DNA of 29,589 nt from Candidatus Melainabacteria bacterium (lineage in GTDB: Bacteria > Cyanobacteriota > Vampirovibrionia > Vampirovibrionales > JAJTHC01), in NCBI GenBank assembly GCA_026389055.1, contig JAPLIO010000240.1, positions 1-29,589 of the forward strand, written 5' to 3'. Under the pieces are notes generated by a model. That model ran no database searches. It saw only the letters and a program-made list of their open reading frames with translations, and had not been told where the DNA came from. The position numbers and the translations under genes were made by a program. Shown piece after piece: positions 24,375 to 29,589 of this stretch. Within the stretch, counting starts at the first letter, position 1. Each line of letters starts with the position of its first letter.

Positions 24375-24650
24375 TTATATTAAAAACTTGAAAGCACTAT
24401 CTATAGGCTTTGAGAACGGGTACGTTCTTTCGATTGCAGGCTGAGCCATTCTTACCAAGTCATCGAAATTGTCAAGATAATTAGGATTGATTGGCGTTGC
24501 TTCACCAATCAAACCAATTGCTGCGTGTGGTATTTCCATGGCTAGGCTCTGTGCGTTTTTACCCCAATGTTGAAATAACCTCCCAGCGTCGTCTACGGTA
24601 CTTTGACCAAAGTTTTTTAGCAATCTTGGGATGCCTGATAAGTTCATCAT
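24375..24650 (-). CDS. Small protein of unknown function with FxH[WF]GxNA motif, cluster member 3
   Basis: 91 residues if begun at ATGATG 24650/24647, which has AGGA about 12 bases upstream. The open frame continues upstream to 24782, but that part overlaps the 24722-24789 repeat and reads like repeat translation, so I exclude it. The segment RLFQHWGKNAQSLAMEIPHAA resembles NAFHHFGHNAHWLGNHSAAAA of member 4 (F-x-H-[WF]-G-x-N-A-x-x-L), suggesting paralogy. Mostly helical, ending in FKFLI. Function unknown. Confidence 0.5.
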   Translation of the reverse strand: MMNLSGIPRLLKNFGQSTVDDAGRLFQHWGKNAQSLAMEIPHAAIGLIGEATPINPNYLDNFDDLVRMAQPAIERTYPFSKPIDSAFKFLI

Positions 24651-24721
24651 GTTCGTGTCTATTCCTGTTGGTGTTGGTTGCTTGTTGTTACTACCAATTC
24701 TCAGTTTGAATGGCGTGTGTT

Positions 24722-24789
24722 TGTAGGGGCGTGATTTATCACGTCCGCCCCACAATCCCCAAACGGATGCGATAAATCGCACCCCTACA
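24722..24789. repeat. Inverted repeat with 26-bp arms (GTAGGGG type)
   Basis: Arms 24722-24747 and 24764-24789 are inverted repeats with about four mismatches, and each arm contains its own small palindrome: CGTGAT-TT-ATCACG on the left, GCGAT-AA-ATCGC on the right. The centre CCGCCCCACAATC is shared with the copy at 25798-25863. No coding potential. Confidence 0.75.
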
Positions 24790-24851
24790 TAGAGAAAGTT
24801 ACACGCTATGTAACCCGAGAATTGTTGTTACTACCGCTTCAATGGAGTGGA

Positions 24852-24874
24852 GGGGAGACCGCAAGGGGTCTCCC
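24852..24874. other. Hairpin GGGAGACC/GGTCTCCC
   Basis: Perfect 8-bp stem (24853-24860 with 24867-24874), loop GCAAGG, followed by GCCG. Same plan as the GTAGGGG hairpins (GGGG, variable palindrome, CCCGCC), so a likely diverged family member between members 3 and 4 of the small-protein cluster. Confidence 0.5.
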
Positions 24875-24901
24875 GCCGAAAAACGAAGAGGCTTAGAATG
24901 C

Positions 24902-24929
24902 CCACCCCCACCGTGTTTGGTGGGGGTGG
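24902..24929 (-). terminator. GC-rich hairpin after the 24945 gene, possible terminator
   Basis: Perfect 11-bp stem CCACCCCCACC (24902-24912) with GGTGGGGGTGG (24919-24929), loop of 6. It starts 16 bases beyond the stop of the minus-strand gene at 24945. No U run follows on that strand (GCATTCT), so intrinsic termination is uncertain. Confidence 0.45.
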
Positions 24930-24944
24930 TTCAGTCAGAATTCG

Positions 24945-25361
24945 TTAGATGGGTTTTAATGCATACTTTATTGCTTGTGGAACCCCTACTTTGTTAGCTA
25001 CATTTACAAAATTAGTAACGTGAGGAACTACTGCAGCTGCTGCTGAATGGTTTCCTAGCCAGTGTGCATTATGCCCGAAATGATGAAATGCATTAGCTGC
25101 TGCATCTGAATAGTGGTGTGCGGTATGTGCCATAGTATTTGCTAAATGACTCGTACCGTGTGTAAGTAGTTCAGTACGCTGTGCGAGTGCTTCACCTACT
25201 TCATTAAGATCAACGAACTTACCTTTGCGTAAGTGTGTTAGGTGTTCTACAGGGTTCATCAAAAATTTATTGGTAGCCCCTGCAGTCGATTTTACCCCCC
25301 CCGCTATCTTTCCTAAAGTATTGGTTACTCCTGTTCCCATAGATCCTATAAATCCCATCAT
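24945..25361 (-). CDS. Small His/Ala/Gly-rich protein, cluster member 4
   Basis: 138 residues beginning ATGATG at 25361/25358, with a G5A ribosome-site-like run (GGGGGATAAT) about 9 bases upstream. The N-terminus is Gly-rich and amphipathic (GFIGSMGTGVTNTLGKIAGG). The middle is strikingly histidine-rich (HLANTMAHTAHHYSDAAANA, then FHHFGHNAHWLGNH), about a dozen His within 60 residues. The block FHHFGHNAHWLG parallels FQHWGKNAQSLA of member 3. No cysteines and no confident TM helix. Metal binding, a pore-forming peptide or a secreted structural role are all possible; none is demonstrated. First gene of the cluster in the direction of transcription. Confidence 0.6.
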   Translation of the reverse strand: MMGFIGSMGTGVTNTLGKIAGGVKSTAGATNKFLMNPVEHLTHLRKGKFVDLNEVGEALAQRTELLTHGTSHLANTMAHTAHHYSDAAANAFHHFGHNAHWLGNHSAAAAVVPHVTNFVNVANKVGVPQAIKYALKPI

Positions 25362-25612
25362 TAGAGATTATCCCCCTTTTTATTGTTATACCCTACTATT
25401 TATCACACAAAATAAAAATGTTCCGTTACCGTGGGGTGTTTTTTCAACACCACACACACTAGCATAAAACCCATTATACCAAGCACCGTTGCCCCTTCTT
25501 TGCAAAGTTGTTACAAAACAAGCCCCTTGCTTTTTCAGTTTGTTCAGTTTACAGTAAAAAACGTTGAAGGGTTGGGTTTCCACCCCCCATACAACACCAT
25601 AAAACCCAAAAT

Positions 25613-25693
<81 letters not shown>

Positions 25694-25730
25694 TTTTTTG
25701 TTTTTTATTCTCGTTCTCTCTTTTTTCTCC

Positions 25731-25755
25731 AGATGCCCGCTAGGCATCTTTTTTT
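25731..25755 (+). terminator. Rho-independent terminator after tRNA-Leu
   Basis: AGATGCC (25731-25737), loop CGCTA, GGCATCT (25743-25749), then T through 25755. 38 bases after the tRNA end. Confidence 0.85.
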
Positions 25756-25797
25756 GTGCCTGTTTTTAGAGCAGGACACCATGATGTATACCCTAAG

Positions 25798-25894
25798 GTA
25801 GGGGTGCCATTTATGGCATCCGCCCCACAATCTTAGGCGGACGTAATAAATTACGCCCCTACAGAAACACGCTATTTAATCTTTGCATTGGTAT
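25798..25894. repeat. Repeat copy C: GTAGGGG inverted repeat plus right terminal repeat
   Basis: 25798-25824 and 25836-25862 form an inverted repeat beginning and ending GTAGGGG/CCCCTAC; the left arm contains TGCCAT-TT-ATGGCA and the right arm GTAAT-AA-ATTAC. The centre CCGCCCCACAATC is shared with 24722-24789. It continues into a 26-bp MITE-type end (25869-25894, ACGCTATTTAATC...TTGGTAT). The matching left end is not recognisable. Confidence 0.7.
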
Positions 25895-25966
25895 AAAATG
25901 CACTTTCCGCATGATTGTTGTGAAGCGTATAAACAATAATGCCTTAGTGTTTTTTAAAAATGGGGC

Positions 25967-25995
25967 TTGACGTACCATCCTGTTTTTCATAAACT
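25967..25995 (+). promoter_or_regulatory. Sigma70-type promoter of tRNA-Val
   Basis: TTGACG (25967-25972), 17-base spacer, TAAACT (25990-25995). Predicted start about 26002, 17 bases before the tRNA. Spacing and position are what a tRNA promoter should have. Confidence 0.65.
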
Positions 25996-26018
25996 AATAC
26001 CTGTACTGAAACAACTGA

Positions 26019-26091
26019 GGGCGTTTAGCTCAGTTGGTAGAGCTTCTCGTTTACACCGAGGGGGTCGGGGGTTCGAGTCCCTCAGCGCCCA
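26019..26091 (+). tRNA. tRNA-Val (anticodon UAC)
   Basis: GGGCGTT acceptor (26019-26025) pairs with AGCGCCC (26084-26090), discriminator A at 26091. D arm GCTC/GAGC, anticodon stem TCTCG/CGAGG around TTTACAC (anticodon TAC), T arm with GGTTCGAGTCC-type loop. 73 nt, CCA not encoded. Confidence 0.95.
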
Positions 26092-26094
26092 TAT

Positions 26095-26139
26095 AAAAAG
26101 AGTCTTGTCCTTGTTATTGTTAGGGGTAAGGCTCTTTTT
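26095..26139 (+). terminator. Rho-independent terminator after tRNA-Val
   Basis: AAAAAGAGTCTT (26095-26106) pairs with AAGGCTCTTTTT (26128-26139) with one G-T wobble; the right arm ends in a T run. Begins 4 bases after the tRNA. Confidence 0.85.
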
Positions 26140-26164
26140 ATTAGCAACCACTAGCAAAACCTTC

Positions 26165-26230
26165 GTCATTTCGAGCTTGTCGAGGTCCCCCTAGACGCTA
26201 AGGAGATTCCTCGACTACGCTCGGAATGAC
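26165..26230. repeat. GTCATTYCGAGC inverted repeat (REPIN-like)
   Basis: GTCATTTCGAGCTTGTCGAGG at the left and CCTCGACTACGCTCGGAATGAC at the right are imperfect inverted arms about 21 bp long around a ~24-base centre. The same element, inverted, is at 16954-17021 inside copy B. Repeats of the GTCATTCCGAGC...GAGGAATCTCC type are widespread in unrelated bacterial genomes. Non-coding, between tRNA-Val and the SDR gene. Confidence 0.75.
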
Positions 26231-26286
26231 AGCCTTCTCTATTTTTTTACATGGCTGTTTGCAATCCCTAGGAAATTTACCCCACT

Positions 26287-27087
26287 ATGATGGATTTACA
26301 CCTAAAAAATAAACGCTGCCTAGTTTGTGCCAGCACCCAAGGCTTAGGGTTGGCTACGGCCGAAGCTCTCGCCCAAGAAGGGGCTAGCCTGTTTTTAACC
26401 GCCCGCAATGCTGAACGCCTTGAAGCAGTGGCTACGCATCTTCGGGAAACTTACACCGTTTCTGTTACCACGTTTGTGTGTGATTTAACCAATGCGGCTC
26501 AACGCACAAAACTGATTGAAGCCGTGCAATCCCACTGGGCGGAAGGGGTAGAAGTACTCATCCATAATGTAGGGGGGCCTGCTCCATCGACTGCCCTTAG
26601 TACGCAATATACGCAGTGGACAAACGGATTTAATCAACTAGTGATGAGTGTTATTCAGCTAACCACGGCGTTGATTCCCGCCATGCAAACAAACAACTGG
26701 GGACGGATTATTTTCATTACCAGTAGTGCCGTGGTAGAACCTGTGCCGAATTTAGCGGTTTCCAACACGATGCGTTCTGCGGTAACGGCTTATGCCAAAA
26801 CGCTTTCCACCGAAGTGGCGAAACAAGGTGTTACGGTTAATTGCGTCGCACCGGGGTATATTGCCACAGACCGATTGAATCAGCTATTTACGCATAAAGC
26901 CGAAGCGATTGAAAGCACGGCGGAAGCGGTGAAAAACCAGTTGGTGGAAACAGAAATTCCTATTGGCAGGTTGGGTACACCTGAAGAATTTGCAGCGATG
27001 GTGGCGTTTTTATGCGGGCAACCCGCCAGTTACATTACAGGGCAAACCATTTTAGTGGATGGCGGTAAGCGTCGTTCTGTGCATTAG
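26287..27087 (+). CDS. Atypical short-chain dehydrogenase/reductase-like protein
   Basis: 266 residues, ATGATG start at 26287, AGGAAA about 12 bases upstream. Rossmann fold with ASTQGLGLATAEAL (15-28) in place of the usual TGxxxGIG, LTAR at 37-40, NVGGPAP (94-100) for NAG, and the Ser pair in FITSS (143-147). The catalytic YxxxK is missing: aligned on the following helix, Tyr becomes Ser159 and Lys becomes Arg163 (VSNTMRSAVTAYAKTLS). The P-x-L-x-x-SN-x-x-R pattern is characteristic of a known FabG-like SDR subgroup with an imperfect catalytic tetrad, so this is a family trait and not local damage. VAPGYIATDR and ITGQTILVDGG are normal. Substrate unknown; it should not be called a ketoacyl-ACP reductase on homology alone. 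Confidence 0.85.
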   Translation: MMDLHLKNKRCLVCASTQGLGLATAEALAQEGASLFLTARNAERLEAVATHLRETYTVSVTTFVCDLTNAAQRTKLIEAVQSHWAEGVEVLIHNVGGPAPSTALSTQYTQWTNGFNQLVMSVIQLTTALIPAMQTNNWGRIIFITSSAVVEPVPNLAVSNTMRSAVTAYAKTLSTEVAKQGVTVNCVAPGYIATDRLNQLFTHKAEAIESTAEAVKNQLVETEIPIGRLGTPEEFAAMVAFLCGQPASYITGQTILVDGGKRRSVH

Positions 27088-27092
27088 CCCTC

Positions 27093-27253
27093 ATACCAAT
27101 TCACCGTTTAAATAGCGTAAAATCATGATTCGGGATGCCACGGGGGGCATCCCCTACAAAGGGAGAATTATTAGATTACTGTAGGGGACACCCTCCGTGG
27201 TGTCCCGTCCAAGATGTAAACCCAAGCACGCTATTTAATCTGTGAATTAGTAT
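27093..27253. repeat. MITE-like element, copy D (type copy, 161 bp)
   Basis: Terminal inverted repeats 27093-27118 and 27228-27253, 26 bp with about 23 matches (outer end ATACCAATTCAC, inner end TTTAAATAGCGT). Inside are two GTAGGGG hairpins in opposite orientations: GGGATGCC/GGCATCCC (27132-27139, 27146-27153) and GGGACACC/GGTGTCCC (27185-27192, 27199-27206). TCCAAGATGT (27208-27217) recurs at the same relative place in copy B. Too short to encode a transposase. Confidence 0.8.
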
Positions 27254-27263
27254 CACATACCGA

Positions 27264-27404
27264 CTAAAAAGTGGTTGAAATTCAACTAACATTAGTTAAA
27301 TTCACCCTAAAAAGTAGTTGAAATTCAACTAACATTAGTTAAATTCACCCTAAAAAGTAGTTGAAATTCAACTAACATTAGTTAAATTCACCCTAAAAAG
27401 TAGT
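27264..27404. repeat. 43-bp direct tandem repeats, 3.3 copies, each with two dyads
   Basis: Units 27264-27306, 27307-27349 and 27350-27392, then 12 bases of a fourth. They are essentially identical (one G/A difference in unit 1). Each unit contains the palindromes GTTGAA-A-TTCAAC and AACTAA-CA-TTAGTT, overlapping by three to four bases. AT-rich, non-coding, about 180 bases upstream of the 27581 gene. No spacers differ, so it is not a CRISPR. It reads like an operator or iteron array. Confidence 0.95.
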
Positions 27405-27580
27405 GGGTTGTTATATTGCATGGCTTTTTGTAAACAAGGCTTAACCAAAGGTTGTATGGGCAACACGCACAAATGTTGGTCTTTTAGCTAGTAGACGATT
27501 ATTGCGACAATTCTTTAAACTATTAGTAGTCTTTATGCTTTCCCAATCTACCGACATAAAAAAGGAGCCACCCCCGACCT

Positions 27581-28339
27581 ATGATGATGATGTCTTCCGC
27601 CACCCTGAATGCCCTTGGTAACGCCAACATTGTTAATACCGATGCGTTTACCCTGTTTGATACGCCCTTTTCTCCGCCAGAAAATAAATTAACCGAAACC
27701 ATTATCGGCGATATTTATTACACCCGCAAAAAAAGCTTGTTCCGCCAAGAAGAATTTCAACCTGTCGGTAATCTCCGAGATATCAAAAATTTAGCATTGC
27801 CTTTAGAGTATGAATCCGTCATGCTACCGACCCCTACGGCGATGACTCAACAAAGTTTAGAGTGCATGGAAAAAACCGTTATTAACCGCTTGTTAGATGT
27901 TTCGCTACTGAAAAAAGCAAACTACAGTGCGAAAATTTCAGTTAATGGTGTTAAACTCATTCGGCTGACCAACAAGACTCAACTACTAACGGTGTTAATG
28001 CAACATTATCACCAAACCCGTCAAGATGTTATTTGGGATACGGTTCGGGCGTTTTCGCAACAATTGTTAGACGGTAAAACCCGTGGGTTGGTAATTGTAG
28101 AACAGGCGATTATGGTGGATAGTTTTACCATTGAACTAGAAAGCCAAGCGGAAACATCGGCTCAAGCGGAATTAACCGCATTGCCTATTGCTAGCGTGGT
28201 GGTAAGCCCAACGGTGAAAGTTGCTAAAGAAGGCAAAGGTACCTATACCTTAACGGCTAGCTTGCCCACTTTTATTGCTTATGATTATGAAGATTTGGGC
28301 CGGTATTTGTTTACCACAGGGTGCTTGATGAATAGTTAA
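27581..28339 (+). CDS. Protein of unknown function downstream of the 43-bp repeat array
   Basis: 252 residues. Opens with four ATG codons (27581-27592) after AAAGGAG (27561-27567, 13-base spacing), so the first ATG is the best placed. Predicted soluble, mixed alpha/beta: ETIIGDIYYTRKKSLFRQEEF near residue 40, a helix MTQQSLECMEKTVINRLL, a strand/helix unit AKISVNGVKLIRL...TQLLTVLMQHY, and a beta-rich C-terminus. No TM helix, signal peptide or catalytic motif recognised. It is monocistronic: repeats upstream, a strong terminator 30 bases downstream. The tandem dyads ahead of it suggest specific transcriptional control. Confidence 0.65.
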   Translation: MMMMSSATLNALGNANIVNTDAFTLFDTPFSPPENKLTETIIGDIYYTRKKSLFRQEEFQPVGNLRDIKNLALPLEYESVMLPTPTAMTQQSLECMEKTVINRLLDVSLLKKANYSAKISVNGVKLIRLTNKTQLLTVLMQHYHQTRQDVIWDTVRAFSQQLLDGKTRGLVIVEQAIMVDSFTIELESQAETSAQAELTALPIASVVVSPTVKVAKEGKGTYTLTASLPTFIAYDYEDLGRYLFTTGCLMNS

Positions 28340-28369
28340 TACTAATTTCAAATAGATATTAACCACGGC

Positions 28370-28400
28370 AAAAGCCAACCTTTCACTAGGTTGGCTTTTT
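28370..28400 (+). terminator. Rho-independent terminator of the 27581 gene
   Basis: AAAAGCCAACCT (28370-28381), loop TTCACT, AGGTTGGCTTTT (28388-28399) plus T. Perfect 12-bp stem. Confidence 0.92.
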
Positions 28401-28405
28401 GTATT

Positions 28406-28490
28406 ATACCAATTAAATAATTAAGTAGTGTACCGCCAGTAGGAACGACCATCGATGAGAGAATACGTCATCTAATGATTGAATTTGTAT
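28406..28490. repeat. MITE-like element, copy E (short, 85 bp)
   Basis: Ends 28406-28431 (ATACCAATTAAATAATTAAG...) and 28465-28490 (...GATTGAATTTGTAT) are diverged inverted repeats of the same type as copy D. The centre CAGTAGGAACGACCATCG is shared with copy A, so A and E belong to one subgroup that lacks the GTAGGGG hairpins. The rest of the gap to 28685 holds only a hairpin at 28560-28585 and the 5' region of the next gene. Confidence 0.6.
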
Positions 28491-28559
28491 TAGTTATAGC
28501 AACAATAAAATATTCAACCTAAAGACCTAAACCCTCCTACCAATGAAGCTTCTCGGTTA

Positions 28560-28585
28560 AGTGGTTATCATAAAAAATAACCACT
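28560..28585. other. Hairpin AGTGGTTAT/ATAACCACT upstream of the nucleotidyltransferase gene
   Basis: Perfect 9-bp stem (28560-28568 with 28577-28585), 8-base A-rich loop, about 100 bases before the TTG start at 28686. No T run. Possible operator or leader structure. Confidence 0.4.
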
Positions 28586-28685
28586 ATCAATTAAACACCC
28601 TTTAACCGTAATCGTCTCATCCACTAGAACATCCCAAAGAGAGTGAAAAATAAAAAACAATCCACAGAAGAGAGGGCTTTCTGCT

Positions 28686-29498
28686 TTGACCAACCCCATA
28701 AGAACAACCCGTCCACCCACTGCCACTACAACGGTTACCAGTAGTAACAGCCCAAGTTTAGTGCCTCAACAACCGTTACAAGCCGTTATTTTAGCAGGGG
28801 GCAAGGGGTCTAGGCTACAACCACTCACCCAGTATTTACCCAAGCCACTCATGCCCATTGAAGGTAAACCCATTTTAGAATGGCTACTGCTACAGCTAAA
28901 ACAACAAGGCTTTTCAACCGTTACACTGGCTTTAGGACACGAAGCCCAAAAAATTCAAGATTACTTTGGTACAGGTGCCCGCTTAGGGATGACTATTCAG
29001 TATTGCCTAGAAACTGAACCCTTAGGCACCGCAGGCCCACTGCGTTTGGTGGAAGCGTTACCTGAAAATTTTTTGGTGCTGAACGCGGATATTTTTACAA
29101 CCCTTAATTTTAAAGCCTTACTAATTGACCATATCATTAACGGGCAATCTGCCACCGTGGCGGTGCATAGGCATGTGGTTAAAAGTGAATTTGGGGTGGT
29201 GCATTTTACCCCCAATTCTAACGAAATTACGCAATTTGAAGAAAAGCCAACGCACACGCAATTTGTGAATATGGGTATTTATGCGTTTAATAAATCTGTT
29301 CTTTCTGCATTGCCTGAAAAAAATTGTTGCGGTATTGATGATTTATTAAAGGGCTTACAAGCCCAGCAAAAGCCTATTCACGCTTTCCCGTTTGAAGGGT
29401 ATTGGTTGGATATTGGCAGACCAACGGCTTATCAGCAAGCTCAAATAGATGCTGCCGTTGTATTGCCCTTGCAGCAGCAGGTGCTAGCCAGCATCTAG
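28686..29498 (+). CDS. Sugar-phosphate nucleotidyltransferase
   Basis: 270 residues starting with TTG at 28686, 9 bases after GAGAGGG (28670-28676). After a ~30-residue Thr/Pro-rich leader, AVILAGGKGSRLQPLT (33-48) is the NTP-binding signature of the nucleotidyltransferase family, and KPLMPIEGKPILEW follows with the catalytic Lys region. LVLNADIF supplies the metal-binding Asp, EFGVVHF and EEKPT the sugar pocket, and FEGYWLDIGRPTAYQQAQ the C-terminal motif. The pattern is closest to mannose-1-phosphate guanylyltransferase / glucose-1-phosphate thymidylyltransferase-like single-domain enzymes (also HddC type); the base and sugar cannot be fixed from sequence by eye. It would make an activated sugar for envelope glycans. 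No other glycan genes are in the window. Confidence 0.85.
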   Translation: MTNPIRTTRPPTATTTVTSSNSPSLVPQQPLQAVILAGGKGSRLQPLTQYLPKPLMPIEGKPILEWLLLQLKQQGFSTVTLALGHEAQKIQDYFGTGARLGMTIQYCLETEPLGTAGPLRLVEALPENFLVLNADIFTTLNFKALLIDHIINGQSATVAVHRHVVKSEFGVVHFTPNSNEITQFEEKPTHTQFVNMGIYAFNKSVLSALPEKNCCGIDDLLKGLQAQQKPIHAFPFEGYWLDIGRPTAYQQAQIDAAVVLPLQQQVLASI

Positions 29499-29589
29499 CT
29501 TTTTTATATAGTAGACCTCTTGCATGACTCAATATCTGGGGCATCCGCAGGGCGAGAAAACGTAGAACGTTTTACGTTGTCATTTGCGG
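29499..29589. other. Right-edge non-coding sequence with hairpin
   Basis: AAAACGT (29557-29563) and ACGTTTT (29567-29573) form a 7-bp hairpin. TAGACCTCTTGCATGACTC just upstream could be the edge of another repeat or insertion element, but the window ends before this can be judged. Confidence 0.3.

Noticed and set aside
24651..24782. N-terminal extension of small-protein member 3
   Set aside because: It runs into the inverted repeat at 24722-24789; the ATGATG at 24650 with AGGA upstream is a better start.
25987..26194. Short frames on either strand across tRNA-Val
   Set aside because: Translations of a tRNA gene and its terminator.
26287..27087. Calling the SDR FabG
   Set aside because: The YxxxK catalytic pair is absent and the sequence matches an atypical subgroup.
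27264..27404. CRISPR array
   Set aside because: The 43-bp units are contiguous and identical, with no unique spacers and no cas genes in the window.

Overview
This is a bacterial chromosomal window. It is moderately AT-rich by eye and carries core housekeeping genes: alr, tpiA, dut, rplK-rplA, mnmG, an fmt-like gene and two tRNAs. Between them lie lineage-specific proteins I cannot name and a dense set of small palindromic repeats. The fused gamma/alpha plus beta 2-oxoacid:ferredoxin oxidoreductase points to ferredoxin-linked, probably anaerobic or microaerophilic metabolism. The pilM-pilN fusion next to a pilO-like gene points to type IV pili and so a Gram-negative-type envelope. A deep-branching lineage such as the non-photosynthetic Cyanobacteriota (Melainabacteria/Vampirovibrionia) would fit, but that is only an impression; no rRNA is present to place it.

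Layout. 389-3192: alr, convergent with a beta-rich surface-type protein carrying two HrpF/NolX-like EF-hand modules. 3458-4524: a gene of unknown function broken by a 21-base poly-C tract, a strong phase-variation candidate. 4666-7495: korA-korB with a strong terminator. 7608-8444: a GIY-YIG domain protein. 8589-11287: tpiA, dut, rplK, rplA on one strand, closed by a terminator. 11354-11925: a small membrane protein with an apparent frameshift. 12274-16829: two predicted HExxH zinc peptidases (one secreted, one membrane-anchored) flanking a MerR-like HTH/coiled-coil gene whose HTH is interrupted by an in-frame TAA. 17135-21111: fmt-like, pilO-like and pilMN on the minus strand. 21471-23414: mnmG. 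23494-25361: four small unrecognised minus-strand proteins. 25613-26091: tRNA-Leu(CAA) and tRNA-Val(UAC). 26287-27087: an atypical SDR. 27581-28339: an unknown protein downstream of a 43-bp tandem repeat array. 28686-29498: a sugar-phosphate nucleotidyltransferase.

Three features run through the window. First, many genes, mostly lineage-specific, begin with two to four tandem ATG codons. Second, intergenic spaces hold a MITE-like family with ~26-bp terminal inverted repeats; some copies contain hairpins in which a constant GTAGGGG / CCGYCC frame encloses a palindrome that differs from copy to copy. Third, three genes are interrupted (poly-C frameshift, G5 frameshift, in-frame TAA), which may be contingency switching, decay or assembly error. 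The best candidates for something undescribed are the poly-C gene, the protease/MerR-like cassette, the small-protein cluster and the 43-bp dyad array.
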